Source: Actinoplanes lutulentus (lineage in GTDB: Bacteria; Actinomycetota; Actinomycetes; Mycobacteriales; Micromonosporaceae). From it: a DNA stretch of 64,000 bases. Where the stretch lies: the NCBI RefSeq assembly GCF_003259845.1, contig NZ_QLMJ01000017.1, forward strand, positions 124,001 through 188,000, written 5' to 3'. Every line of letters starts with the position of its first letter. The first letter of the stretch is position 1. Both the position numbers and the translations under genes were made by a program. The notes below the pieces were generated by a model. That model ran no database searches, had not been told where the DNA came from, and saw only the letters and a program-made list of their open reading frames with translations. Below are positions 32,054 to 40,697 of the stretch, piece by piece.

Positions 32054-32785
32054 TCACATCGGCTTTCGCCACACGGAGACGTGGCTTTCGGAGTCGTTCG
32101 TGAAAGGGCTGCCGTTCCAGTCGGCGAGACGGCGTTCGAGGTGCATCCCGGCGAGCTGAGCCATCAGGTCACATTCGGCCGGCCAGATGTAGCGGAAGTT
32201 GCTGGCGCCATAGGTCACCGTGCCGTCTGAGTGGCGGCGATAGTGATGGGACGTGCCCTGTTGGGTGGCCATGTCATAGGTGTCGAAGCCGACGTGGTGC
32301 CGGCCGATGTGGAAGGGCACAGCCGCCTGCCCCGGCGGAAAGCGCCGGATGCCCGGGATCCACAGCTCGATGACGAATCGACCTCCGGGGGTGAGATGGC
32401 GGGCGGCGTTGCGGAAGCAGGCGACCTGCTCAGCCTGGGTGCGCAGGTTTCCGATGCTGTTCCAGACCACGTATACCAGCGAGAATTCCCCGGGCGCCGT
32501 GCTGGTCGCCATGTCGCCGACCACGACAGGGATATCCGCTCGCTTCTTGCGGAGCTGGTCGGCCATCGGTTGCGAGAGTTCGATACCGGCCACGGACACG
32601 CCGCGTTCGGCCAAGGGTATGGCCACTCGCCCGGTACCTATCGCGAACTCCAGTACCGGTCCATCGCCTGCCATCTCTGCCAGAAACCGGACCGCAGGCT
32701 CCAGCACTTCCGGTGCGAACATGAAAGCGGAACTCTCGTCGTAACGCTCAGCCGTCTCGGCATCCCACAGGTCACTGCTGCTCAT
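32054..32785 (-). CDS. SAM-dependent methyltransferase (class I)
   Basis: A 243-residue methyltransferase. Motif I is GPVLEFAIGTGRVAIPLAER, then VAGIELSQPMADQL, VVVGDMATS and SLVYVVWNSIGNLRTQAEQV; the end is SPFTNDSESHVSVWRKP. This subfamily is often annotated as a class I SAM methyltransferase of unknown substrate. ATG at 32785 has GAGG upstream; an earlier TTG is less likely. A palindromic repeat element lies just past its stop. Confidence 0.88.
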   Translation of the reverse strand: MSSSDLWDAETAERYDESSAFMFAPEVLEPAVRFLAEMAGDGPVLEFAIGTGRVAIPLAERGVSVAGIELSQPMADQLRKKRADIPVVVGDMATSTAPGEFSLVYVVWNSIGNLRTQAEQVACFRNAARHLTPGGRFVIELWIPGIRRFPPGQAAVPFHIGRHHVGFDTYDMATQQGTSHHYRRHSDGTVTYGASNFRYIWPAECDLMAQLAGMHLERRLADWNGSPFTNDSESHVSVWRKPM

Positions 32786-32989
32786 CAAGGCAGCCTCGGG
32801 CAAAGCGCCAGGGCCTGACCACCGATTTCCTGGCGACGCACTACTCGCGGCAGATCCATGAACCCGAAGAACCCATGCTCAGAGAACGAATGGGAACCGC
32901 TCGCCACCAGCGCCCCCGGCACCCAGCAGAAAACCCGCGAAAAGCCCGGCAACCCAGCGTTTCGGTCGCGGCCGCCCTGGTTCCCGTGA
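32786..32989. other. Intergenic, no feature seen
   Basis: About 200 bp with open but low-quality frames on both strands, and no convincing gene, repeat or promoter. It may be the decayed 5' part of the sigma-factor remnant that follows. Confidence 0.4.
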
Positions 32990-33355
32990 ACCGTTCGCGT
33001 CCTGCGGCCGTACCTGTGCTCGAAGCACCGCGACGAGAAGACCGCCGCCGACCACGTCCGGCACGTCACCCGCCGGCCCCGGGTCGTAGGCGTCACCGAC
33101 TGGGTGGTCACCGCCGATGCCGCCGACCCGCACAGCCGCCCTCGTTTCGAGGAGCAGCAGGCCCTCACCGATCTGCTCGCCGGCCTGAGCGACGAGCGGC
33201 GTGAGGCGTTCGTGGTCACCCAGGTGCTCGGCCTGTCGTACGCCGAGGCGGCTGAGGTCTGTGAATGCCCGGTCGGCACGATCCGCTCGCGGGTGGCCCG
33301 TGCCCGCGAAGACCTGGTCACCGCCATGTCGCATCCCGCCGCCCGGGTGAGCTGA
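32990..33355 (+). pseudogene. 5'-truncated ECF sigma factor (SigC-like), region 4 intact
   Basis: The frame from 32990 ends in a complete sigma-70 region 4: LLAGLSDERREAFVVTQVLG, LSYAEAAEVCECPVGTIRSR and VARAREDLV. Before it lies the inter-domain linker, but a TGA at 32987 cuts the frame and no region 2 can be read in any frame. A functional ECF factor needs region 2. The next gene is the membrane protein that usually follows this sigma factor in actinobacteria, so the decay is recent enough to leave synteny. Confidence 0.65.
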
Positions 33356-33439
33356 CCGGTACGGCCCTTTACGCCCTCCCATCCCTTCCGTACCGTTGGT
33401 TACCAAAAGCAACGGAGTCGTTACTCTGGGAGGCTGTTC

Positions 33440-33805
33440 ATGCGTCGTGCCGCCGTCATCACCGGTTTTCTCGTCGCCGCCCTGTGGATAGCCTCACCGG
33501 CGCAGGCGTTCGCCCACAACCGGGTGCACAACCCCACCCTGCACGCCGTCCTCGACGCATTGACCCTGCTGGTGGCCTCGTCGCCGGTGTGGACGGCTCT
33601 GCTCTGGCGCGGCCAGCGCCGCTGGTTGCTCGCCGCCCTGATCGCCGTGGTCCAGATCCCGGTGGCCGTCATCGGCTTCGTCCCGATCGCCGACCCGGCC
33701 CTGCACCTGTCGCTGTTCGCCCTGGCCCTCGGCCTGACCGGTGCCTCCCTCTACTTCGTCCGCCGCCGGCCGGCGACCAGTCCCGTTCCGGCCAGGACCC
33801 ACTGA
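33440..33805 (+). CDS. Small membrane protein linked to ECF sigma locus
   Basis: A 121-residue membrane protein. It has a signal-like N-terminus (VITGFLVAALWIASPAQAFAH), then three helices: AVLDALTLLVASSPVWTALL, WLLAALIAVVQIPVAVIGFV and LHLSLFALALGLTGASLYFV. GGGAGG at 33429-33434 sets the ATG. The family occurs beside ECF sigma genes in actinobacteria; here the sigma gene is broken, but this gene keeps a full frame and its own start site. Confidence 0.7.
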   Translation: MRRAAVITGFLVAALWIASPAQAFAHNRVHNPTLHAVLDALTLLVASSPVWTALLWRGQRRWLLAALIAVVQIPVAVIGFVPIADPALHLSLFALALGLTGASLYFVRRRPATSPVPARTH

Positions 33806-33953
33806 TCCGCGGCCGCGACCTCACCGGTGATCCGGCGGGGTCGCGGCACGGCAAAACCGATCCGTCTTGTTGATCACCCTGTTACGTCCGCCCTAACCGT
33901 GCTCATCGGACAGCCCGAATCATGGGATCTCGCCGAGAAAACGGGGGTTTCCG

Positions 33954-34901
33954 ATGCGGACCAGGGCCATGAAGGCCATCGCTGTCATCACCGTGAGCGC
34001 GGCCACCACCGCCGCCTGCGGAACAGCACCACCCTCGGCAGCACCGGCGGCGCCTACTCCCGCCATCACGACGGCCACCACCGTCTCCGAGCCGCCGAGC
34101 CCGGCACCGACGACAGCGCCCAGCCCACCGGCATCAAGCCCACCGGCGCCGAGCCCGTCCGCATCAGACCCGCCGGCATCAAGCGCACCGGCGTCAAGCG
34201 CACCGGCATCCGTCTCCCCGCGCCCCACCGAGGCCACCAGCGCCCCGAGCAGCGCCGGCCCCACCACAACCACGAAGCCACCCGAAGGCAGCGGCCCGGG
34301 CGGCAGTTTCATGACCACCGGCAGCAAGGCCATCGCGCTCACCTTTGACGACGGCCCCGACCCGGACACCACCCCGCAGCTGCTGAAACTCCTCGCCAAG
34401 TACGACGTGCACGCCACCTTCTGCGTGATCGGCACGAATGTCGCGGACCACCCCGCCCTGATCCGGCAGATCGTCGCCGGCGGCCACAGCCTCTGCAACC
34501 ACAGCTGGCACCACGACGAACACCTCGGCAAGCTCCCCGCCGACAAGATCAAAAAAGACCTCAAGCGTACGAATGACGCCATCCACAAGGCCGCACCGGA
34601 CGCGAAGATCGGCTACTTCCGGGCCCCCGCCGGCAACTTCACCACGCCGATGGTGCGGATCGCCGCCGACCTGGGTATGACATCGATCTACTGGCGGGTG
34701 GACCCGCGCGACTGGTCGCACCCGGCCGGCGAAACCGACGCCCAGCACGTCCAGCGTGTGGTCAAAGCCGTACAGAAGCAGACCCGCAAGGGCTCGATCA
34801 TCCTGTCCCACGACGGCGGCCAGCCCGACTCGATCATCGCGTACCGCGAACTGCTCCCCTGGCTCGACCACCGCTTCACCCTCACCGGTAAACCTCAGTA
34901 A
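33954..34901 (+). CDS. Polysaccharide deacetylase (NodB domain), secreted or lipoprotein
   Basis: A 315-residue exported CE4 enzyme. N-terminus VITVSAATTAACGTAPP could be a lipobox with Cys22 as anchor. Residues 25-115 are a Ser/Pro/Ala/Thr linker. The NodB domain (~120-315) has ALTFDDGPDPDT (DD motif), CNHSWHHDEH (metal histidines), YFRAPAGNF and SIILSHDGG. It likely deacetylates peptidoglycan GlcNAc or chitin. ACGGGGG precedes the ATG at 33954. The CorA gene begins 25 bp downstream. Confidence 0.92.
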   Translation: MRTRAMKAIAVITVSAATTAACGTAPPSAAPAAPTPAITTATTVSEPPSPAPTTAPSPPASSPPAPSPSASDPPASSAPASSAPASVSPRPTEATSAPSSAGPTTTTKPPEGSGPGGSFMTTGSKAIALTFDDGPDPDTTPQLLKLLAKYDVHATFCVIGTNVADHPALIRQIVAGGHSLCNHSWHHDEHLGKLPADKIKKDLKRTNDAIHKAAPDAKIGYFRAPAGNFTTPMVRIAADLGMTSIYWRVDPRDWSHPAGETDAQHVQRVVKAVQKQTRKGSIILSHDGGQPDSIIAYRELLPWLDHRFTLTGKPQ

Positions 34902-34926
34902 GCTCCCGACCGGGGGTGAGCGATCA

Positions 34927-35991
34927 GTGGACGCACGACGCACCTGGCAGCCGCCCCGGCCAGCCGGCCGTGGGCGCGCCGACCACACCGCGATCGTGGG
35001 CTGCGACCTGTTCGTCGACGGGACCGTGGTGGAGAGTCCCGGCTCGGCCGCCGACCTGGCGCGGCTGCGGGAGCAGGCCCGAGCGACCGACGGCGCGTTC
35101 GTCTGGCTCGGCCTGCACGAGCCCACCGAGGCCGCGCTGAACCGGGTCGCCGAGGTGTTCGGCCTGCACCCGCTCGCCGTCGAGGACGTCCTGCACCGCG
35201 AGCAGCGGGTCAAGATCGAGCGGTACGAGGACGTGGTGTTCTTCGTGATGCACGCCGCTCAATATCTCGACCACGAGCGGGTCACCGCCACCAGCGAGAT
35301 CGTCAGCACCGGTTTCGTCTTCCTGTTCGTCGGCCCGGACTTCGTCATCTCGGTCCGCCAGGGCACCGTCATGGAGCTCGGTTCGCTGCGCGCCGACCTG
35401 AGCGCCGACCCGCGGCTGCTGGCCGGCGGCCCGTGGTCGGTAGCGCACGCGGTCCTGGACCGCCTCGTGGACGGGTACGTCGAAATCGCCGCCGCCATGT
35501 CGACCGACCTCGACCTGACCGAGGCCGCCGTGTTCGCGCCCGGGACCCCGATCACAGTCGAGCAGATCTACCAGCTGAAACGGCAGCAGATGAAGTTCAA
35601 GGCAGCAGTGGTTCCGCTGCACCGCCCGCTCGCCGCGCTGGCCGGTGAGCACTTCACCGACCTGTCGCCGGAGGTCCGCCGGTACTTCAGCGACGTCGCC
35701 GATCACCACACCGCCGCGATGGAGCAGGTGGTCGCCTTCGACGACGTCCTGAGCGCCCTGCTCCAGGCCCGCCTCACCCAGCTGACCGTGGATCAGAACA
35801 ACGACATGCGCAAGATCGCCTCCTGGGCCGCCATCGGCGCGCTGCCCACCGCGATCGCCGGGCTGTACGGCATGAATTTCGCCCACATGCCCGGCCTGGC
35901 CAGCCACTACGGATACGCGAGCGTCATGCTGATCATCGTCTCCAGCGCGGCGCTGCTCTACCTGCTGCTGCGCCGCGCCGGCTGGCTGTGA
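34927..35991 (+). CDS. corA: CorA-family magnesium/cobalt transporter
   Basis: A 354-residue CorA transporter. The long cytosolic domain includes FGLHPLAVEDVLHREQRVKI; the two C-terminal helices flank the YGMNF motif (GLYGMNFAHMPG), the family's selectivity loop. GTG at 34927 with GGGGTGAG upstream. It probably mediates Mg2+ uptake. Co-directional with the deacetylase and possibly cotranscribed. Confidence 0.93.
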   Translation: MDARRTWQPPRPAGRGRADHTAIVGCDLFVDGTVVESPGSAADLARLREQARATDGAFVWLGLHEPTEAALNRVAEVFGLHPLAVEDVLHREQRVKIERYEDVVFFVMHAAQYLDHERVTATSEIVSTGFVFLFVGPDFVISVRQGTVMELGSLRADLSADPRLLAGGPWSVAHAVLDRLVDGYVEIAAAMSTDLDLTEAAVFAPGTPITVEQIYQLKRQQMKFKAAVVPLHRPLAALAGEHFTDLSPEVRRYFSDVADHHTAAMEQVVAFDDVLSALLQARLTQLTVDQNNDMRKIASWAAIGALPTAIAGLYGMNFAHMPGLASHYGYASVMLIIVSSAALLYLLLRRAGWL

Positions 35992-36016
35992 CCCAAACCC
36001 GTACCAAAAAAAAGCG

Positions 36017-36898
36017 TCACTGATAGGCGGGGTCGCCCCAGCGACCGATGCTGCGGGAGCGGACCGGCTCGATGTAACGCGGTGCGACGCTCTGCGGGAA
36101 GCCCTCGCCCCAGTTGGTGGCGTCGCCGTGCATCTCGACCCGCGCGTTGTCGGTGTACCAGTCGACGAGGTCGGCGTCGGAGCGGATCAGCCAGGTGCAC
36201 CCGGCCTCGGCGTCCGCGGTGAAGTCGCCGTGCCGGATCAGCGGCGGCCGCCAGAAATAGGTGCCCGGCCACATCTTGCCGAAGTTGTAGTCGAACGCGC
36301 CGTCGAGGCAGTACGCCTCCTCCGAGCAGGGGTGATGCGCGAGAGGCTGCTCCCGCCAGCCGGGCTTCGCCTTGATCAGCCGGGTGTAGAAGCCGGTCTT
36401 CGGGTCGCGGTACAGCAGCTTGATGTAGAGACCCGGGACCGGCGTGCCGCCGAGGTCGAACCGCATCGGGCTGCCGTCCTTGACGTCGATCCACGGCATC
36501 GCCGCGCTGTCGAGCACGACGAGCTCCTTGTCGGAGCCGGCTGACGCGGCGAGATCGAAGTGCCAGTCGCCGTACTCACGGAACAGCAGGACCTCGGTGC
36601 CTTCGGTGACCGTGATCGCCGGGGTCCAGACGCCGGCGGGCGCAGCCCAGTACCCCTGCGCGTTCAGCGTGGTGTCGCCGATGACGACCTGGCCGGACAG
36701 GACGTACCACTCGGTGTCGGCCTGGTGCACGCCGGCGGGGCGTGACCAGTCGCTGGTGAAGCGCACCTTCAGCGAGGCGGAGCCGTCCTCCTCGTCGTAG
36801 CTGAGGTTGCGCTGCTCGGCGTCGCCGGTGGCGTGCTGGAACTCGGCGACGTGCCAGATGAGGTCACGTTCATCAACGATCTCGACGTGCGGACGCAT
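36017..36898 (-). CDS. Cupin-domain protein (DUF4437-like)
   Basis: A 293-residue double-cupin protein. The first cupin has GVHQADTEWYVLSGQVVIGD; the second has AHHPCSEEAYCLDGAFDYNF and RHGDFTADAEAGCTWLIRSD. His and Glu residues in both could bind a metal. Similar proteins are annotated as DUF4437 or ChrR-like. Divergent from a TetR gene with an 84-bp AT-rich gap, so it is a probable target of that regulator. Confidence 0.85.
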   Translation of the reverse strand: MRPHVEIVDERDLIWHVAEFQHATGDAEQRNLSYDEEDGSASLKVRFTSDWSRPAGVHQADTEWYVLSGQVVIGDTTLNAQGYWAAPAGVWTPAITVTEGTEVLLFREYGDWHFDLAASAGSDKELVVLDSAAMPWIDVKDGSPMRFDLGGTPVPGLYIKLLYRDPKTGFYTRLIKAKPGWREQPLAHHPCSEEAYCLDGAFDYNFGKMWPGTYFWRPPLIRHGDFTADAEAGCTWLIRSDADLVDWYTDNARVEMHGDATNWGEGFPQSVAPRYIEPVRSRSIGRWGDPAYQ

Positions 36899-36982
36899 CG
36901 GTCCTCCAGGGCTCTGCCGGATGGTTTCCGGTACGGAATGTAGCGGCTATTAGTTTCGCGTACAAGGTGTAGTGTTAACCAG

Positions 36983-37528
36983 GTGATTCGACCAGGACGT
37001 CCTGCCGGGCCGACCAGCGACACCGAGGCAATCGTGCTCACGGCGGCCCTGAAACTGCTGCTCGAAGAGGGCCCGGCCGCGCTGACGGCGCAACGGTTGT
37101 TCCAGGTCACCGGCGTCTCCCGGTCGACCATCTACCGGCACTGGCCGACACCGGCCGCCGTGCTGGCCGCACTGATCGACGTCGCCCCGATCCCGCCAGG
37201 CCAGCCGAAAGGCGACCTCGCCGAGGATCTGCACGCCGAGGTCGACCTGCTCTGCGACCGCCTGCGCGACCGGCCGGTCGGCGCGTTCCTGCAGGCCCTG
37301 GTCGTCGCCGGGATGGCCGAGCTGCGCCACCGCTATGTCAGCGACCTGCTCGCCCCGTTCCACCAGGTGATGCGTGCCGCCGGCGTCGGCGACGGCGACC
37401 GCGAGGACGGCGTCGCGATGATCGCCTCGCCGCTGCTGCTGGACGCGCTGCTGCTGGACCGCACCGCCGCGCGCGACCGCGCCCACCGCATCGTCGATAC
37501 CGTCACGAGATCACTGGGGCAGCCTTGA
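36983..37528 (+). CDS. TetR-family regulator
   Basis: A 181-residue TetR repressor from a GTG. The HTH is at ~18-60 (IVLTAALKLLLEEGPAALTA, QRLFQVTGVSRSTIYRHWPT). The rest is the helical ligand domain. Its stop overlaps the start of the racemase-like gene (TTGA), so the two are cotranslated. Upstream AT-rich sequence (TAGCGGCTATTAG, GTAGTGTTAACC) probably holds operators for both divergent units. The ligand may be the substrate of the neighbouring enzymes (inference). Confidence 0.88.
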   Translation: MIRPGRPAGPTSDTEAIVLTAALKLLLEEGPAALTAQRLFQVTGVSRSTIYRHWPTPAAVLAALIDVAPIPPGQPKGDLAEDLHAEVDLLCDRLRDRPVGAFLQALVVAGMAELRHRYVSDLLAPFHQVMRAAGVGDGDREDGVAMIASPLLLDALLLDRTAARDRAHRIVDTVTRSLGQP

Positions 37529-38268
37529 CCAACATCGTCGGACCGCGCGCCGTCTTCGGCGTGATCGTGCCCAGCACCAACACCGTCGTCGAGCACGACT
37601 ACTGGAGTGCCCGCGTTCCCGGTGTCGCCTTCCGCGCCGGGTCCATGCACATCCCGAACCCGGTGATGAACGACGACGCCGGCTTCGAAGCGCTGCTCGG
37701 CCAGATCCGCGCGTCGATCGACACGGCGGTCCGCGACGTGCTCACCGCCGAGCCGGATCGGATGGTCATGGGGATGTCCGCCGAGACGTTCTGGGGCGGT
37801 GTCGAGGGCAACGCCGCGTTCGAGCAGCGGCTGCGCAAGCAGACCGGGCTGCCGGTGACCACCGGCGCGAGCTCCTGCCGGGCAGCGCTGCACGAGCTCG
37901 GCTGCCGCCGGATCGCGGTCTTCTCGCCGTACCAGCCGATCGCCGACCGCGAGGTCGGCCGCTTCTTCACCGAGGCCGGATTCGACGTCGCGGCCATCAC
38001 CGGCCTGCGCTGCCCGACCGCGACCGACATCGCCCGGGTGCCGCCCGAGCGGCTGCGCGAGGTGATCGCGGAGCTGGACGGTCCGGGCGTCGAGGCGATC
38101 GTCCAGGTCGGCACCAACCTGTCGTTCGTCGGGCTGGCCGAGGAACTGGAGAAGGAGCTGGGCAAACCGGTGATCGCCATCAACACGGCGACGCTCTGGC
38201 ACGCGCTGCGCGAGCACGGCATCAGCGACCGGGTGAGCGGCGCGGGTTCCCTGCTGCGCGATCATTAA
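37525..38268 (+). CDS. Asp/Glu racemase-superfamily protein (maleate isomerase / arylmalonate decarboxylase-like) lacking catalytic Cys
   Basis: A 247-residue protein beginning at TTG, overlapping the TetR stop. VPSTNTVVEHDYW is the substrate-binding start of maleate isomerases. The usual catalytic cysteines appear changed: the first site reads MGMSAETFWGG and the second QVGTNLSFVGLA, with no Cys. A Cys is found in GASSCRAALHELGC, a different position. So it may do a Cys-free reaction or only bind. The TetR/cupin context points to catabolism of a dicarboxylate or aromatic acid. Confidence 0.75.
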   Translation: MTNIVGPRAVFGVIVPSTNTVVEHDYWSARVPGVAFRAGSMHIPNPVMNDDAGFEALLGQIRASIDTAVRDVLTAEPDRMVMGMSAETFWGGVEGNAAFEQRLRKQTGLPVTTGASSCRAALHELGCRRIAVFSPYQPIADREVGRFFTEAGFDVAAITGLRCPTATDIARVPPERLREVIAELDGPGVEAIVQVGTNLSFVGLAEELEKELGKPVIAINTATLWHALREHGISDRVSGAGSLLRDH

Positions 38269-38279
38269 CGGACATGCCA

Positions 38280-38322
38280 AGGGCGCCCCGGCGAGCTGGA
38301 TCATCGCGGGCCGGGACGCCCT
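38280..38322 (+). terminator. Hairpin terminator after racemase-like gene
   Basis: 38280-38292 pairs with 38310-38322 (13-bp stem, one mismatch, 17-nt loop), 11 bp past the stop. Confidence 0.7.
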
Positions 38323-38384
38323 CATGCTGCGGAACGACGGGTCACGGCCACGCAACACCCGTTCCTGTGACCACTATCCCGCAG

Positions 38385-38401
38385 TTGCAAACTTCTTGCA
38401 A
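38385..38401. promoter_or_regulatory. Two TTGCAA sites one helical turn apart
   Basis: TTGCAA-ACTTC-TTGCAA. Each half is palindromic and centres are 11 bp apart. Similar TTGCAA pairs are bound by LacI-family sugar regulators in actinobacteria, but here they lie between two gene 3' ends, so no target is evident. Confidence 0.35.
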
Positions 38402-38406
38402 TAACC

Positions 38407-40326
38407 TCAGCCGACCGGGTCGAGGACCGGCACCGGCTCCACCCGCTGGCCGGCCTCCGCTCCCCCGTCGAGCCGCGCCGCCACCAGTACCGCGAACGGC
38501 GCCACCAGCAACGCCGCACCGGGAACCACCGACAACCCGTCCGCCGGATACCCCGAGCCCTCGATCGCGAAGAGCAGGTTGGGCGCGACCATCCCGAAGT
38601 AGATCGAGGCCAGCCACAACGCCAGCGTCCCCGGAACAGCCGCGAGAACCATCAAGGTCCAGATCACCGCGGTACGCCCCCGCGCCCGATCCCGATGCCG
38701 CCGCAGCAACGCCACCACGACGACCGCGAACGGCAGCCCGACAAAGCCGCCGAACTGCGCGTAACCGACGTCCTCGGAGCTCACGTCGACAGGCAGAAGC
38801 CCGGCCACCACGACGATCGCCGACGGCACCGCGACCAGCAGCACCCGCACCCACACCGCAAGCCGGCGGCGGCTCAGCGAGACCGCAGCGACCGCAGCGA
38901 GCAGCACTCCGAGCAGCCCCAGCCCGGTCGTGACCGGCAGCATCGAAGCCGGCAGGAACGGGTGGTTCACCCCCGGCGTGCCCTGGCTGAGCAGCAGCGG
39001 CGAACTGGCCGCCGCGATCACCGCGCCCACGGCGACCCGGCGGCGAATCGTGCCGGCCAGCCGCGCCCCCTCGACCGGACCGCCGACGGTCAGCCAGGCG
39101 AGCAGCGCCGCGACGCCCCCGACCAGCAGCGCCACCGGCAGCACGTCCGCCTCGATCTGGGTCAGCACGGCGTTGGCCACGAGCAGCAGCACCGCGAGCA
39201 CGACCGCGCCGACCACCGCGCGTCTGCGGGCGGCCGCGGCGACGAGCAATCCGAGCGCCGCGAGCAGGATCGCTCCCCAGCGCAGCTCGGCCACCCAGAG
39301 GTAGATCTCGCCGTCGCCGCCGGGCATCGGCGCGCTGGCCGAGACGCCCGGCATCGCGGGGGTGAGCACCGTGACCGTGTAGGCCCAGCCACTGATGGCG
39401 AGCGCGACACAGACGGCGCCGGCCGCGGACACGGCCGCCGGAGCCGACCCGGATTCCTGAGCCTCTTCGGCCCGCAAGACCCTGGGGACCGGTCGCATCG
39501 CCCCGCTCTGATAGGAGAGGGCGAGCACCGCGAACGCGACCAGCGTGATCGCCCACGGCCCGAAGCTGTAGAACGCCCGGCTGCTCAGCCCGTCCAGGAT
39601 CACGAAGAACGACTCCGGAGGAAAGCCGCCGGTCAGCGACGCGACAGCGACCTTCCACCCCTCGTCGCTGGTCACCGCCATCGGCACGGTCGCGGCAACT
39701 GCCGCGACACCACACACCATGGGTACGCCGATGAGCCTGGTCAGCACACCGCGCTTACCGAGCAGACCGATCCCCGGCACCCAGACGATCAGCGCCAGGA
39801 CCAGTGACAGCAGGTGGAACAGGTCGGTCGCGACGGGCGCCAGCAGCGCGGGCGTGAGCAGCAGCGGGGTGTAGAAGGCGAGCCGATCGGTCTCCAGGGG
39901 CATCCGCCGGCCCAGCCACCGACCGGCGAGCACGCACCACACCGAGAGCAGCAGGCCGCTGACGATGGCCGGGGTCCAGGTCATCATGTACGCCTCGACG
40001 CCGGCGAACCGCAGCCCCACCGAGGCGACCGCGGTGGTCAGCCCGGAGACGCCGAGGGTGAACAGGCCGGCCAGCACGAGCACCGCGGCCGGGGTGAGCG
40101 ACCCGGTCGTCTCGGCCCAGCCGCGTGGCGCGCCGGTCCGGTCCCGCACGGGAGGCGAGGTCAGCAGACTCAGGGCGTACCCAAGTCGTTGTCCTTGACT
40201 CTCGATGGCGGTCAGCTCGGCGTGCCACTCGCGCGCCATCTCCTCGCGGATCTCGGCGGGCCAGCGGCGTGCGGCCGCGTCCAGGGCCCAGCGAGCGAGC
40301 CTACTCATGCCGCTCTCCCTGCTCAT
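38407..40326 (-). CDS. Large polytopic membrane protein, PadR partner
   Basis: A 639-residue membrane protein with an N-terminal soluble helix (LARWALDAAARRWPAEIREE), then ~14 hydrophobic segments. The N-terminal segment is like those of PadR-linked permease families in actinobacteria. Its ATG overlaps the PadR stop by 4 bp, so the two are one operon with PadR first. No transporter signature is recognised. Possibly membrane-stress related (inference). Confidence 0.75.
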   Translation of the reverse strand: MSRESGMSRLARWALDAAARRWPAEIREEMAREWHAELTAIESQGQRLGYALSLLTSPPVRDRTGAPRGWAETTGSLTPAAVLVLAGLFTLGVSGLTTAVASVGLRFAGVEAYMMTWTPAIVSGLLLSVWCVLAGRWLGRRMPLETDRLAFYTPLLLTPALLAPVATDLFHLLSLVLALIVWVPGIGLLGKRGVLTRLIGVPMVCGVAAVAATVPMAVTSDEGWKVAVASLTGGFPPESFFVILDGLSSRAFYSFGPWAITLVAFAVLALSYQSGAMRPVPRVLRAEEAQESGSAPAAVSAAGAVCVALAISGWAYTVTVLTPAMPGVSASAPMPGGDGEIYLWVAELRWGAILLAALGLLVAAAARRRAVVGAVVLAVLLLVANAVLTQIEADVLPVALLVGGVAALLAWLTVGGPVEGARLAGTIRRRVAVGAVIAAASSPLLLSQGTPGVNHPFLPASMLPVTTGLGLLGVLLAAVAAVSLSRRRLAVWVRVLLVAVPSAIVVVAGLLPVDVSSEDVGYAQFGGFVGLPFAVVVVALLRRHRDRARGRTAVIWTLMVLAAVPGTLALWLASIYFGMVAPNLLFAIEGSGYPADGLSVVPGAALLVAPFAVLVAARLDGGAEAGQRVEPVPVLDPVG

Positions 40327-40652
40327 GCCGGCCTCGGCTTCGCGACGCCGCCGAGCGCCCGGTCGAGCTGCTGCCGCAAGGCGGCGATTTCGGTACGCGC
40401 GGCAACCAGGCCGTCCGGGGTGAGCCGGTAATAGCGCCGGGCGGGCCGGCCGGCGGCGACCGGGTCGATCTGCTCCCACTCGGCCGCCACCCAGCCGGCA
40501 CGCTGGAGCCGGAGCAGGATCGGGTACAGCGTGCCGCTGGGGTGTCCGCTGGCGCGCATCAGGTCGAGGCCGTAACGGTCGGCCTCAGGATCTTCGAGGA
40601 ACGCCGCGAGCACCTTCGACACGGCGGCCGTCACTCGTACGGGGGACGTCAT
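40323..40652 (-). CDS. PadR-family transcriptional regulator
   Basis: A 109-residue PadR winged-helix protein: VSKVLAAFLEDPEADRYGLD, HPSGTLYPILLRLQRAGWVA and RRYYRLTPDGLVAARTE are the three hallmark segments. ATG at 40652 (a GTG at 40661 is possible). PadR proteins repress their own operon; an inverted repeat sits 15-43 bp upstream. It should control the large membrane protein. Confidence 0.92.
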   Translation of the reverse strand: MTSPVRVTAAVSKVLAAFLEDPEADRYGLDLMRASGHPSGTLYPILLRLQRAGWVAAEWEQIDPVAAGRPARRYYRLTPDGLVAARTEIAALRQQLDRALGGVAKPRPA

Positions 40653-40666
40653 GGCAGACACCCTAG

Positions 40667-40695
40667 CCTGGTTTTCTACATAGGGTCTAACCAGG
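40667..40695 (-). promoter_or_regulatory. Candidate PadR operator
   Basis: CCTGGTT (40667-40673) and AACCAGG (40689-40695) are exact inverse arms around a 15-bp AT-richer centre, directly upstream of padR. Confidence 0.55.
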
Positions 40696-40697
40696 TC

